DNA of 64,000 nucleotides from an uncultured Treponema sp. (GTDB taxonomy: Bacteria; Spirochaetota; Spirochaetia; Treponematales; Treponemataceae): contig CAMVHR010000006.1 in the NCBI GenBank assembly GCA_947167345.1, forward strand, positions 26,209 through 90,208, in the 5' to 3' direction. The position numbers were made by a program, and so were the translations under genes. The notes under the pieces were generated by a model that was given only the letters and a program-made list of their open reading frames with translations, had not been told where the DNA came from and searched no databases. Each line of letters opens with the position of its first letter. Within the stretch, counting starts at the first letter, position 1. Shown here one piece after another: positions 35,271 through 45,700 of this stretch.

Positions 35271-37298
35271 TTATTGACCTCCGTTCTTTGTATAGCGTGC
35301 AAGACCACCTGCAAGCAGTATGTTGCGTGAACGTTCTGCAAGGTCGTTTACACCTTCAATGCTGACAGTTCCGCTGTTTTTGTGCAGTACAATCGTAAAA
35401 TTCTTTGCATTTTTGAGGCTGTCAAAAATGTTTGTAATTTCAAGTGTATCTCCGGCTTCAATCTTGTCGTAGTCAGCAGGATCTTTGAATGTTATTGGAA
35501 GAATTCCGTAGTTTATGAGGTTTGCTTTGTGAATTCTTGCAAAACTCTTTGTAATTACAGCACGAACTCCAAGGTACATTGGACCAAGTGCTGCATGTTC
35601 GCGGCTTGAGCCCTGTCCAAAGTTTTCAGCTCCAACTACAAAACATCCAGAGAAATTGATGGCTTCTGCCTTTTTGTAGAAATCTGCATCAATTCTTTCG
35701 TAAGTAAACTTGCTGATTTCTGGAATGTTGCTTCTGAACGGAAGGACTTTTGTTCCTGCCGGCATAATGTCGTCTGTAGAAACATTGTTTCCTGCTTTTA
35801 ACAGTACTGGCAGTTTGAGTGAATCTGCACATTCCTTGCAAGGAGGACAAGGCTTGATGTTAGGTCCTCTGAGTATTTCAACCTGAGATGCTTCTTTTTC
35901 GCTTAGTGGAGGAATGAGCATTCCTTCGTCGCGTGCATCGGCCTTTATTTCATCAAGCGAAAGGCGAGCGTCTTTTCCTTCGAGGAGAGAAACGCGACCC
36001 GCTTCGGTAAATGCAGGGTCGTTATATTCAAGGGTTGTAGGATCCGTTATGAATCCTGTAATTGCACTTGCGGCAGCGGTTTCTGGGCTTACAAGGTAAA
36101 TGCCTGCATCTGCTGTGCCTGAGCGTCCCTTGAAGTTCCTGTTGAATGTACGCAGTGAAACTCCTTCTGAGTTAGGAGCAAAGCCCATGCCAATACAAGG
36201 TCCACAGGCACTTTCCAGAATGCGGAATCCTGCTCTTATAAGGTCTCCGAGAATGCCTGCTTTGTCGGCCATGAGAAGGGTAGTGCGGCTTCCTGGAGCA
36301 ATGCCTGCTTCTACACCAGGAGCAATGTGCTTGCCTTTTACAATTGCGGCTACTGCCTGCAAATCATCAAGAGAAGAGTTTGTACAGCTTCCGATTGCAA
36401 CCTGAGTGACTTTTGTAGAACTCAATTCCTTTACAGACTTGACGGCATCAGGTGAATTAGGACAAGCTGCCATTGCCCCAAGTTCAGAAAGGTTTATTTC
36501 TATTATCTTATCGTATTTTGCACCATCGTCAGCTTTCTGTTCCGTCCAGTCCTGCGGACGGCCCATGCTTTCAAGAAAGTTTTTTGTAGTCTCATCGCTT
36601 GGAAATACAGAACATGTTGCTCCTAGTTCTGCACCCATGTTTGTTACTGTCGCTCTCTGAGGAACAGTAAGACTTGCAACTCCTTCGCCAAAATATTCGT
36701 AAATTGCACCTACGCCACCTTTTACAGTTTCACGTCTGAGTACTTCAAGAATAATGTCTTTTGCACTAATTCCTTTTTTGAGTGTTCCTGTAAGCTTTAC
36801 ACCAAAGATTTTTGGCATGGCAAGATGGAATGCTCCACCGCCCATTGCTACTGCAACGTCAATGCCTCCAGCTCCAATGGCAATCATTCCGATGCCACCG
36901 CCTGTTGGTGTATGGCTGTCTGAACCAAGAAGTGTCTTGCCTGGTTTTCCAAAGTGTTCTATATGAACCTGATGACAGACTCCGTTGCCTGGACGTGAAA
37001 AATACAGTCCGTATTTTGCAGCGACAGACTGAAGGTAACGATGGTCGTCGTGATTTTTGAAGTCTGTCTGAAGGGTGTTGTGGTCAACGTAACTTACGCT
37101 TACTTCTGTTTTTACGCGTGGTACACCGATTGTCTCAAACTGCAAGTATGCCATTGTTCCTGTTGCATCCTGCGTAAGGGTCTGGTCAATTTTTATTGCA
37201 ATGTCCTGACCTCTTTCAATTGGAGTTCCTGCAGTAAAGTTGCAGCTTCCCGGAATGATGTGCTTCTGAATAATTTTTTCAGCCAAAGTAAGCGCCAT
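35271..37298 (-). CDS. Aconitate hydratase
   Basis: A 675-residue aconitase that interconverts citrate and isocitrate through a [4Fe-4S] cluster. The cluster cysteines are in AIGSCTNSS and ESACGPCIGMG; substrate-site segments LLGSDSHTPTGGG and the C-terminal swivel domain with NFGQGSSREHAALGP are intact. The length matches the shorter aconitase class of anaerobes rather than the 890-residue AcnA. It stands alone with AGAGG upstream. Many Treponema lack a full TCA cycle, so this probably supplies 2-oxoglutarate for glutamate synthesis. Confidence 0.93.
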   Translation of the reverse strand: MALTLAEKIIQKHIIPGSCNFTAGTPIERGQDIAIKIDQTLTQDATGTMAYLQFETIGVPRVKTEVSVSYVDHNTLQTDFKNHDDHRYLQSVAAKYGLYFSRPGNGVCHQVHIEHFGKPGKTLLGSDSHTPTGGGIGMIAIGAGGIDVAVAMGGGAFHLAMPKIFGVKLTGTLKKGISAKDIILEVLRRETVKGGVGAIYEYFGEGVASLTVPQRATVTNMGAELGATCSVFPSDETTKNFLESMGRPQDWTEQKADDGAKYDKIIEINLSELGAMAACPNSPDAVKSVKELSSTKVTQVAIGSCTNSSLDDLQAVAAIVKGKHIAPGVEAGIAPGSRTTLLMADKAGILGDLIRAGFRILESACGPCIGMGFAPNSEGVSLRTFNRNFKGRSGTADAGIYLVSPETAAASAITGFITDPTTLEYNDPAFTEAGRVSLLEGKDARLSLDEIKADARDEGMLIPPLSEKEASQVEILRGPNIKPCPPCKECADSLKLPVLLKAGNNVSTDDIMPAGTKVLPFRSNIPEISKFTYERIDADFYKKAEAINFSGCFVVGAENFGQGSSREHAALGPMYLGVRAVITKSFARIHKANLINYGILPITFKDPADYDKIEAGDTLEITNIFDSLKNAKNFTIVLHKNSGTVSIEGVNDLAERSRNILLAGGLARYTKNGGQ

Positions 37299-37370
37299 AA
37301 TAAAAACCTCTTTTGTAGAAATAGATACTTCTTATAATATCCATTCATATTGTTTTTTACAATAGAATTA

Positions 37371-37399
37371 TGGACTTTTATAAAGTGCTTTTGTATAAT
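37371..37399 (+). promoter_or_regulatory. Promoter of the lipoprotein gene at 37408
   Basis: TGGACT (37371-37376), 17 bases, TATAAT (37394-37399), eight bases to the ATG at 37408, no Shine-Dalgarno site. Confidence 0.65.
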
Positions 37400-37407
37400 T
37401 ATGACAA

Positions 37408-38058
37408 ATGCTAAAGCCAAAAAAGTATCTGCGTGCTAAATGCATGCTGTATGCCTGCTGCATGATTGTCTTTTGTGTGTGCAGCTCGTGTTCAAGAAAA
37501 AGTTCTGATGTTCATAATTCCTGTACCCTGCGTGAAGAAGCTGTCATTCTCGAAAGCAGAATTTCATGGGCAAAAGAACTTCCTGTTTCTGCACAGGAAT
37601 ATAATTCCATAACTAAAGATGTTGGAAAGGATCCTGTATTGATTATTTTATCGCAGGAATTGACGGAACAGGCATCTGCTTCTGTCTTGAAATATCCCTC
37701 CTTGCCAAATTTCCCGGAACTTGATGTTACTGCATATAATGCTGCACAAAAAACGGCTATAGATTCTTTCTGCCAGGCACTTTTAAAAAATGATTCTCCT
37801 GACAAGTATATCATGAGCGGATATACCTATACACTGGTTTTGTTCCGATATAACCTTGAAAAGCAAAAGCTTTCTTTTAGAGATATGACGGATTACGTTT
37901 TGGGAAAACCTTTTATTAATGAAAATGAATGTCAGTGTCCTGTACGGCTTTTTTTTAATGATGAAACTCATGCAGATATAAATTTGTACATTGCAAAGTC
38001 TGGACCGAATTGGAAAATTCATCAGATTGAATACATAATAAGGGAGAGCAACAAATGA
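37408..38058 (+). CDS. Hypothetical lipoprotein
   Basis: A 216-residue protein that I do not recognise. A basic start, a hydrophobic helix (MLYACCMIVFCVC) and a lipobox-like SSCS near residue 29 indicate a lipoprotein. The mature part is soluble and has no repeats. Its stop overlaps the start of the next gene by four bases (ATGA), so the two are translationally coupled and probably act together. TATAAT ends eight bases before the start. Confidence 0.65.
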   Translation: MLKPKKYLRAKCMLYACCMIVFCVCSSCSRKSSDVHNSCTLREEAVILESRISWAKELPVSAQEYNSITKDVGKDPVLIILSQELTEQASASVLKYPSLPNFPELDVTAYNAAQKTAIDSFCQALLKNDSPDKYIMSGYTYTLVLFRYNLEKQKLSFRDMTDYVLGKPFINENECQCPVRLFFNDETHADINLYIAKSGPNWKIHQIEYIIRESNK

Positions 38059-38936
38059 ATTTAACTGAAGGTCTTAATACTATAGAACGAAGTATTGTAC
38101 TTGATTATATGAAAGAAAATGCAACTCCTGTCACTGTGACCATTCATGAGAAAGATTCTACACAGGTTTTTCCTGTAGTTGTGAATGCCAGTGATGTGTA
38201 TGTTGCCGGTGAAGAAACTCTGCGCATGAGCAATAATGTAAGAAATCTTTTGCCTATGGTAGGAAAGTCTGTCAAAATTTCATTTTATTATAATCATGTA
38301 GGACTTTACTTTATAAACACTCTTGTTGAAAACCAGTACGGCTATTTTATTGAAGTGCCTCAAAAGCTTATGCGTGTCGCTGCACGCAAAGTTGTTCCCA
38401 AAAATGCAATGACTGCTGTCATTTCATATTCTGCACATGGAAATAAAAGTGTTTCAATCGAAGCGTATCCAAAGAAGGATTATGTCCTGTTTTCGGTTCC
38501 AAAATGGAATTCTGTAGAGGCTGCCTTGCAGTCTACTGCACAGGATTTGTTTGAGCGCTTTGCATACCGCATCGAGATTCATGAAAATGATGATATTTCT
38601 TTTTTAATCAGTGTTTCAAGATACTTGTGCCAAAGGCTTCTTACTGTAGCAGTGGAAGGAACTGCAGAACCACTTGACATAATTTATATTGACACGGAAA
38701 AGATTGTGTTCGGATGCATGAATCAGCTGGATTCCCTTAAAGTCGGCAATGAATACAAGCTTTGCCTTAAGTTTCCGATAGGTGCAAGTCCCATATTGAG
38801 ACGAACAATAACCGTAGGAATAATTGTTGCGGATACTTATGCAAACGCTGAAGGTGACATTCAGTGTTTTCTATGTAATTTCAAAGGCATGAAAGCCGAA
38901 GACTTTCGTTTTCTGCAGGAAAAAAAGCCCCTTTAA
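38055..38936 (+). CDS. Hypothetical protein, possibly PilZ-like
   Basis: A 293-residue cytoplasmic protein rich in beta strands. It contains an RVAARKVVPKN stretch near residue 112 reminiscent of the RxxxR motif of PilZ c-di-GMP receptors, and the ending TVGIIVADTYANAEGDIQCF suggests a second beta domain. The second PilZ motif (D/NxSxxG) is not evident, so the assignment is weak. It is coupled to the preceding lipoprotein gene. If it is a divergent PilZ protein it could link c-di-GMP to the envelope. Confidence 0.4.
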   Translation: MNLTEGLNTIERSIVLDYMKENATPVTVTIHEKDSTQVFPVVVNASDVYVAGEETLRMSNNVRNLLPMVGKSVKISFYYNHVGLYFINTLVENQYGYFIEVPQKLMRVAARKVVPKNAMTAVISYSAHGNKSVSIEAYPKKDYVLFSVPKWNSVEAALQSTAQDLFERFAYRIEIHENDDISFLISVSRYLCQRLLTVAVEGTAEPLDIIYIDTEKIVFGCMNQLDSLKVGNEYKLCLKFPIGASPILRRTITVGIIVADTYANAEGDIQCFLCNFKGMKAEDFRFLQEKKPL

Positions 38937-38948
38937 GCATATCATGCT

Positions 38949-40025
38949 TTAAGCATTTTTGTTTTCTGAAGTCCTCTTCTTTGTGCCCATAATGATGGCA
39001 ACCGGACGTAAGATGTCTATGTTTTCGCAAATGATTTTTATGATTACCATTAGAGGAACTGCGAGAACCATTCCGACGAATCCCCACATCCAGCCCCAGA
39101 AAGACAGGCTTACGAGAATTACTAACGGAGAAATTCCAAGGTCTGTACCTTCCCATCGAGGTTCAATGATGTTTCCGAGTATCATGTTTACGCTAAGTAC
39201 GAGGACAGCTACAAAAATTATTTTTCCCCAAGTAGGATAGAACTGGAGTATTGCAAACAATGTTGTAAGTGACCAAGAAATTATTGAACCGAATGTGGGA
39301 ATGAAGTTTAGTATGAATGCAAGAAATCCCCATATTATTGGAAAATCCATGTTTATTGCAAAAGTTCCCAAAAAGACTATTAATCCTGTCAGTAGAGAAA
39401 CCATGAACTTAATGGAAAGAAAGTGAGTTACTTCAGTAACAGTGTTTCTTGCAATTGTCATGATTTTTTGATTGGTCTGTTCGTCTGAAAAGGCAAGCGA
39501 TATTTTTGTCTTTAGCGATTCAAATTCAAACAGAAGAAATACAAGAAAAAGAATTACGACAAATATTGTTTTTGAAAATGATACAAGACTGCTGCTGAAT
39601 GTAATTGCAAGATTCTGAACCATGGTGCGTACATTTAAAGAATTCCACAGGTTGTTGAACAGCGACAAATCTTCATCGAAAGATATCCTGAATGTATTTG
39701 CAAACACCTTGTATATTGCAGTAAACCTGTCTTCGTAATTGGGATACGTACTAAGTATTGTCCTTATCGAACTTATAAGCAGCGTTCCTATGAAATAGAA
39801 CATTATCAGTATGACGGCAATGCATAAAAATATGCTTAGTGCCCATGGAATGTGAAATTTCTTGAGCTTGTTGCATACAGGATAAAATACAAAAGAAAGC
39901 ATCGCTGCTACAGTGAGCGGTATGCAGAATGATACTGTAAGCTTTAGGATGGCTGCAAAAGCAAACAGACCGACTAAAAGTACAACAAGAAAAATAGAGT
40001 GTGCATAGTTGGTCTGTTTTCTCAT
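38949..40025 (-). CDS. AI-2E family transporter (PerM/UPF0118)
   Basis: A 358-residue inner-membrane protein with about eight predicted helices. The family pattern is visible in the N-terminal helices (SFCIPLTVAAMLSFVFYPVC), the long soluble segment around residues 80-140 and the C-terminal GFLAFILNFIPTFGSIISW with IIEPRWEGTDLGISPLVILV. Members include the autoinducer-2 exporter TqsA and Na+/H+ antiporter-like proteins, so the substrate is open. It lies 12 bases downstream of serS and may share its transcript. AAGGAG precedes the start. Confidence 0.88.
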   Translation of the reverse strand: MRKQTNYAHSIFLVVLLVGLFAFAAILKLTVSFCIPLTVAAMLSFVFYPVCNKLKKFHIPWALSIFLCIAVILIMFYFIGTLLISSIRTILSTYPNYEDRFTAIYKVFANTFRISFDEDLSLFNNLWNSLNVRTMVQNLAITFSSSLVSFSKTIFVVILFLVFLLFEFESLKTKISLAFSDEQTNQKIMTIARNTVTEVTHFLSIKFMVSLLTGLIVFLGTFAINMDFPIIWGFLAFILNFIPTFGSIISWSLTTLFAILQFYPTWGKIIFVAVLVLSVNMILGNIIEPRWEGTDLGISPLVILVSLSFWGWMWGFVGMVLAVPLMVIIKIICENIDILRPVAIIMGTKKRTSENKNA

Positions 40026-40037
40026 TTTCAGCTCCTT

Positions 40038-41333
40038 TTAACTGTTTTTAGGGGTTATTTTATCGAATCCGCAGTATGGAACGAGAACTTCTGGAATTGT
40101 TACTGAACCGTCTGCATTCTGATAGTTTTCAAGAATTGCAAGCATTGCGCGACCTACTGCTATAGCTGTTCCGTTGAGCATGTGTACGTACTTGTTTTTT
40201 CCGTCATCATCGCGGTACTTTACGTTAAGGCGGCGAGCCTGATAGTCAGTACAGTTTGATGTTGAAGTTACTTCGCCATAGTCTCCGTCTGGGTGCTCCT
40301 CGTCTGCACGACCAGGCATCCATGCTTCCAAATCCCATTTTCTGTAAGCAGGTGCACCCAAGTCTCCTGTACATGTGTCTACAACTCTGAATGGCAGACC
40401 AAGACCTGTAAAGATTTCTTCTTCAATCATGCGGAGCTTTTCATGAATTTCATCGCTCTGTTCTGGAAGACTGTATACAAACATCTCAACTTTGTCAAAC
40501 TGGTGTACGCGGTACAAACCTTTGCTAAAGTGTCCTGCAGCGCCAGCTTCGCGGCGGAAACAGTGTGAAAGACCACAGTAGAAGAGAGGAAGCTTTGACT
40601 TGTCAAGGATTTCGCCTGAGTGGTAGCCGCCAAGTGTAATTTCTGCAGTTGCAACAAGGCATGTGCCTTCTTCTTCAATACAGTATACGTTGCTTTCGTT
40701 TCCGCGTGGATTAAAGCCGATTCCCTGCAAAATTTCCTGACGCGCGACATCTGGAGTAATGAATGTCGTAAATCCATGCTTGCGCAGTGTATTAAGTGCG
40801 TACATAATCAAAGCCTGTTCAAGGAATACAGCTTCGTTTTTGAGATAGTAGAACTTTGGACCTGAAACTTTAGTACCACGGTCAAAATCGATAATGTCAA
40901 GGGATTCTCCAAGCTGTACATGATCCTTTGGCTTGAATTCAAATTTGCGTGGAGTTCCGACTTTTTTTACTTCAAGATTTTCTGTATCTACTTTTCCTAC
41001 AGGAACAGCAGGATTTGCCATGTTTGGAATCTGTCTTGCAGCTTCGTCAAGCTTCACATCTACTTCTGCAAGCTTTTTTTCCATTTCGGCAATGTCATTT
41101 TTAAGGTTTTTACCTTCTTCTACATATTTTTTGCGTGTTTCATCATCAAGCTTCTGCTTCATGGAAGCTGCATTTGCATTACGCTTCTGCTGAAGAGCCT
41201 GCAACTGAGTAATAAGCGATGTATGCTCGTCAAACAACTTTACTACTATATCTGCATCTGCAGTCATGTTTCTGTTTTTGATGTTTTCTTTTACTGCAGC
41301 AAGATTTTCTTTGATGAATCTATAGTCCAACAT
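40038..41333 (-). CDS. serS: Seryl-tRNA synthetase
   Basis: A class II synthetase of 431 aa that charges tRNA-Ser (and tRNA-Sec). The N-terminal coiled-coil tRNA-binding arm spans about residues 25-110; the catalytic core has motif 2 (HCFRREAGAAGHFSKGLYRVHQF) and motif 3 (LNGTAIAVGRAMLAILENYQ), with TAEITLGGYH for serine binding. The start has AGGGG upstream. Length is normal for bacteria. Confidence 0.96.
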   Translation of the reverse strand: MLDYRFIKENLAAVKENIKNRNMTADADIVVKLFDEHTSLITQLQALQQKRNANAASMKQKLDDETRKKYVEEGKNLKNDIAEMEKKLAEVDVKLDEAARQIPNMANPAVPVGKVDTENLEVKKVGTPRKFEFKPKDHVQLGESLDIIDFDRGTKVSGPKFYYLKNEAVFLEQALIMYALNTLRKHGFTTFITPDVARQEILQGIGFNPRGNESNVYCIEEEGTCLVATAEITLGGYHSGEILDKSKLPLFYCGLSHCFRREAGAAGHFSKGLYRVHQFDKVEMFVYSLPEQSDEIHEKLRMIEEEIFTGLGLPFRVVDTCTGDLGAPAYRKWDLEAWMPGRADEEHPDGDYGEVTSTSNCTDYQARRLNVKYRDDDGKNKYVHMLNGTAIAVGRAMLAILENYQNADGSVTIPEVLVPYCGFDKITPKNS

Positions 41334-41407
41334 ATATAACCCCTAAGTTTTAGTTAAAATGATTAAGTGAGCATAGTATATAGAAAATAATGTTTTGCTT
41401 CAACAGA

Positions 41408-42370
41408 TTAGCGTATGTCAAAATAAAAACGTTCTATGTACGTTATGCGTTCGTTTGCCTTTTCCCATACATTGCTTTCAGGGTACTGGCGTACGATTGC
41501 CTTGTAAATGGAAAGTGATTTTTTTATGTCACGGAATGCAGATGGCGATTCGAGAGTTCTTCCCTGAAGATACATGCCTTCGTCAATGTTGCCTTCCGTC
41601 TTTTCAAAAAACGCATCAAGATATGCAAGGCACTTTTCATATTCTTTTGAATTGAATGAGTCTTGTGCCATTGAAAGAATTTCATCTGCTGAAAGATTGT
41701 CTGTATTAACTGTAGGGGAGGAGACCTTTGTTTCCTGCTTTACATTGTTTTGTTCGGCTTTCTGGGCTGGAGTTTTCTCGCTGGAAGATGTATTCTGAAT
41801 TACAGTTGCACCCTTTGATGAAGATTTTTCTGAAACGTGTATGTTTTCTGCTTCTGCCTTTTTTTCTTCAACAGGCTTTTCAATGTTTGAAACAACTTCC
41901 TCTTCATGTTCTGTATGCTGTTCAATTGCTTCTGCCAGAATTACAGATTCCGTAAATGATGGACGCGGAGGTACAATGTCTGCATACATTGGAGCTTTTA
42001 TGTGATCTGATGTTCTGCTTGCTCCCTGTACCGTTACTGCTAGATAGTCATCGATATATTCCCCGGTAAGGGCATCGTTTTTGAAAAAGTGGAGTAGGGC
42101 AGAACCTTCTTCCCGTCCCCGCAATGTAAAGGACGTTGTTTCTTCATTCATTTTGCGTCCCGAATACTTTAAAAGAGAAGTAGCGTCTATTTCACCAAGA
42201 TAAATCCATCCTGTTCCAGGATATACAACGTCAAGATATTGATTTTTTTGCAATGTAACGGAACGAGACGGAACAGCCTTTATTATTTCTTGCGTCTCAA
42301 GTTCTTGCGAATTAAGTGTTGCTGTAAAAGAAAATGCCAGTAATGCAATAAGAAGAGTTGTCTTTTTCAA
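41408..42370 (-). CDS. Hypothetical secreted protein with C-terminal TPR-like region
   Basis: A 320-residue protein with a clear signal peptide (KKTTLLIALLAFSFTATLNS). Residues about 30-110 form a beta domain (QYLDVVYPGTGWIYLGEIDA), a low-complexity Glu/Lys/Ser linker follows (about 140-220), and the last 95 residues resemble BamD/YbgF-type TPRs (AQDSFNSKEYEKCLAYLDAF). Probably a periplasmic envelope protein; the function is not known. It overlaps the preceding gene by four bases and is the last gene of the smc operon. Confidence 0.65.
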   Translation of the reverse strand: MKKTTLLIALLAFSFTATLNSQELETQEIIKAVPSRSVTLQKNQYLDVVYPGTGWIYLGEIDATSLLKYSGRKMNEETTSFTLRGREEGSALLHFFKNDALTGEYIDDYLAVTVQGASRTSDHIKAPMYADIVPPRPSFTESVILAEAIEQHTEHEEEVVSNIEKPVEEKKAEAENIHVSEKSSSKGATVIQNTSSSEKTPAQKAEQNNVKQETKVSSPTVNTDNLSADEILSMAQDSFNSKEYEKCLAYLDAFFEKTEGNIDEGMYLQGRTLESPSAFRDIKKSLSIYKAIVRQYPESNVWEKANERITYIERFYFDIR

Positions 42371-42741
42371 GGAGCGGCCTCCGTTATTTTGTTTATAAGC
42401 TTGTCATTTGCATCTTCCAGAGCTTTCATGTTTGAATCATTTGGCATTGAAAACCATCTGTTTAGTTCTTCATCACTCCATGAATCTCCTGCAATGCGTG
42501 AAAAATAATAGTCCTCCGTCATTTTTATGTCGGCCGGAGGCATGAATTCGTCTTTTTTAGTGAAAACTTCTTCCGGAAGACTGATAGTCTTTACTTTTTT
42601 GTTGCTGCCGGTACTGCCAATCAGAATAAAAATTGCGGCAAGTGAAAGAAAAACGAAAATGCAAAGGATTACAGCCGTGAGTTTGCTGTTTTTTCTGACA
42701 AAATCCTCTGCATTAGCCTTTATGTTGTCAATTATTTCCAT
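42367..42741 (-). CDS. Hypothetical single-pass membrane protein
   Basis: A 124-residue protein with one membrane helix (LTAVILCIFVFLSLAAIFIL, about residues 21-40), a short cytoplasmic N-terminus and a soluble C-terminal part ending in DANDKLINKITEAAP. No family recognised. Its start overlaps the smc stop by 14 bases and its stop overlaps the next gene by four, so the three genes form a tightly coupled unit. Confidence 0.65.
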   Translation of the reverse strand: MEIIDNIKANAEDFVRKNSKLTAVILCIFVFLSLAAIFILIGSTGSNKKVKTISLPEEVFTKKDEFMPPADIKMTEDYYFSRIAGDSWSDEELNRWFSMPNDSNMKALEDANDKLINKITEAAP

Positions 42742-45700
42742 TAGTTTCTTCCGTCTCTTCTATATTTTCGGCAGATTGTCCTTCAACTTGTGGATTATCT
42801 TCTGAATCATCTACATTAGAAGAGTCTTTTTCAGAAGAATCCGTTTCTTCAGAAGAATCGGATTCTTCTGTCTTTAGAGTACCATCAGGATTGTGCTCTC
42901 GTCTAGGAGGCCGAGGCGGAATTACAATACCTTCTTCTTCAGGAATGTCTTCTTCTTCAAATGTGTCAGTATCATCAAAAGTAGCCTTTCCGTTTATTGT
43001 ATCTTCATCAAGCTTAAGCTGTACGACACTCGTAATTCCGCTTTCCTGCATTGTTACACCGATCATGCTGGAAGCACCCATAACGGTTTTTCTGTTGTGA
43101 GTAATTACTATGTACTGGCTGACGTTTGCAAAAGCCCTCAGTGCATTTACAAGACTTGAAACGTTCTTGTCGTCAAGGGCTGCGTCAATTTCATCCAAAA
43201 GACAGAACGGACTTGAACGTACCTGATAAGTGGCAAACAGCAGGGCCATGGCCGTCATTGTCTTTTCACCACCGGAAAGCAACGAAATGTTTACAAGCTT
43301 TTTTCCTGGCGGCTGTGCGAAAATTTCAATACCGGTAGTAAGAACATTTGCCGGGTCTACAAGGCGAAGTTCCGCACGTCCGCCTCCGTTGAACAGCCTT
43401 CGGAACATGTTGTGGAAGTTCCTGCGGATTTTGTTGTATGTACTCAAGAACAGTTCTGATGACTTTGTTCTGATTTCTTCGCTTACTCGTACAAGGTTTT
43501 CGAGAGATTTCTTTGTATCATCATAGCTTGCCTGCTGGCGTTCGTAACGCTCCTTTTCTTCCGCAAACATCTCTATTGCCATGAGGTTGACTTGACCTAA
43601 ATCTGCAATTTTCTGTCTGGTTGCAGCAAGTTTTTCGCGCAATTCTGCTGATGTCGCTGTAATCGTGTACATGCGCTCTTCAAATTCCATAAGGTCGCGC
43701 GAGTAATTGTCCTGAAAGTTCTGCTTAACATTGCGAATTTCCGTATCATTTTGGACAATGGACATGCTCAGGTTTTCAAGCCGTGCCTGATATTTGTTCT
43801 TTTCTTCCTGCTTTTTCTTTAAGGCGCTTTCCTTGCCGCTCATCTTGCTGTTGCATTCTGCAATCTGCTCGTCAAGGCTGTTCAGTTCCTTTGTAATAGC
43901 AACACCTTTTTCTTCAAGCTCTGCAATAAGTTCTTCCGTCTCTTCAATCTGCTCATCCATCTCGTCCTTGTGCTTCATTTCGTTGAACAGATCATCTTTC
44001 TGCTCTTTAAGGACTGTTTCTTCTGACGCAAGCATTTTTCTGTGAGTAGAAATCTGTTGTTCGCAGGATGTAATCTGCTGTGTCATCTCAGCCTGATTTA
44101 TACGCAGCTTGTTTAGGGTACTCTTATAATCTTCAATTTTCTTGTTTAAAGATTCGTTCAGTGCTGTAAGTTCTTCGTTCTGCTCTGATATTGTCTGAAT
44201 GAACGAAAGATTGTCTTCTATAGAGCGGTCAATATTCCGCTTTTTGGTGATTATTCCTTCTGGAGAAAGAAAATCATCGATAAACTGAGGTGTTGTTTTT
44301 GTGTATGCGGCAATTAGCTCTGAAAGTTCAGAAAGCATTTTGCCTATTTCAGTAAAGGCTGCGACTGCATCTTTGCTGAACTGAGCTGCATCTTTTTCTG
44401 AATGAGACGGCAGGGAGGCAAAGTCGTTAAAAATGTTTGCACGTCCTGATGCATAGATCTTGATTTTTTCAAGGATAGTAGAGACATCTTCCTTTGCCTT
44501 TTTGTTTGCAGAAGATGAATATCCAGCATTTTTCAGCTTAGCATCGAGTTCCGTTACAATGTCTTCGGTAATGGCTGTAAGCTGCTTTTGAAGATCCGCC
44601 CTCTGGTCATCAAGAGTGTGGATTTTCTTGTTGTTTTCGGCCGTCAGCCTTTGATTTTCTTCAATCTGAATTGAAGACTGCTTGATGTTCTCTACGAAAC
44701 TGTCTATGTTTTTTGTAATGTCTTCAAGTTGTTTATTCTTGTCGTAAAGTTCGGAATTCAGGCTGTCTATGTCTTCGTTGTAGCCGTCTATACGTTCCTG
44801 AATGTTTTTGATTCTGTTTTCAATCTGACCAATCTTTTCCTTCATGCCGCTCTGCTGAATGCGTAACTCTGCAAGTCTTGACTTTTGTGCGGAATGCTCG
44901 GAACTGATTTTTACGACTTCCATCTGCTTTTTATTGATTGTTTCTTGCAGTTCCTTGATTTTGTCAGTGTTTTCGCTAAGATTGTTGTAAATTTCTTCAA
45001 TCTGACGGGCAGCTTCGTCCCTTTTCTGTTCTGCTTCTTCAATGTCATGCTGATGGCGTGCCTTTTCCTGTGAAAAGCCTTTCAGACGCAGCAACTGAAT
45101 GTCAAGTTCATACTCAAATTTTTCGTCGTTGAGTTTTCTGTATTTTGTAGTCTTGTCTGACTGTGTTTTAAGAGTTTCGTAGTTTCTTTTTGTTTCTGCA
45201 AGTGCAATGTCTATTTGGGCAAGATTTGCACGTGTCTTTTCAAGTTCCCTTTCAGCTTCTGCAACTTCTGCCTTGCTGCGGCTGATTCCAGCTGCTTCTT
45301 CAAACAAATAACGGCGATCTTCTGGCTTTGAAGAAAGAATCTGGTCAATTTTTCCCTGTTCCATTACTGAATAGGCTGACTTGCCGATACCGGTATCCAT
45401 GAACAGCTTTCTTATGTTTGTTGCACCAACTTGAGTTCCGTTTAAGAAATATTCATTTTCTCCAGAACGGTAAAGCCGTCTTTTTATTGATATTTCTGTA
45501 TCGTCAAGTGGAAGAAGACCGTTATCGTTTGCAATTGTAAGGGTTACTTCTGCCATGGAAAGGGCAGGACGAGATTCTGTTCCGTTAAAGATAACGTCTT
45601 CCATTGACGCTGCACGGAGATTTTTAGATTTATTTTCTGCCAAAACCCATTTTATTGCATCAACTACGTTACTTTTTCCGCATCCGTTTGGACCAAGCAA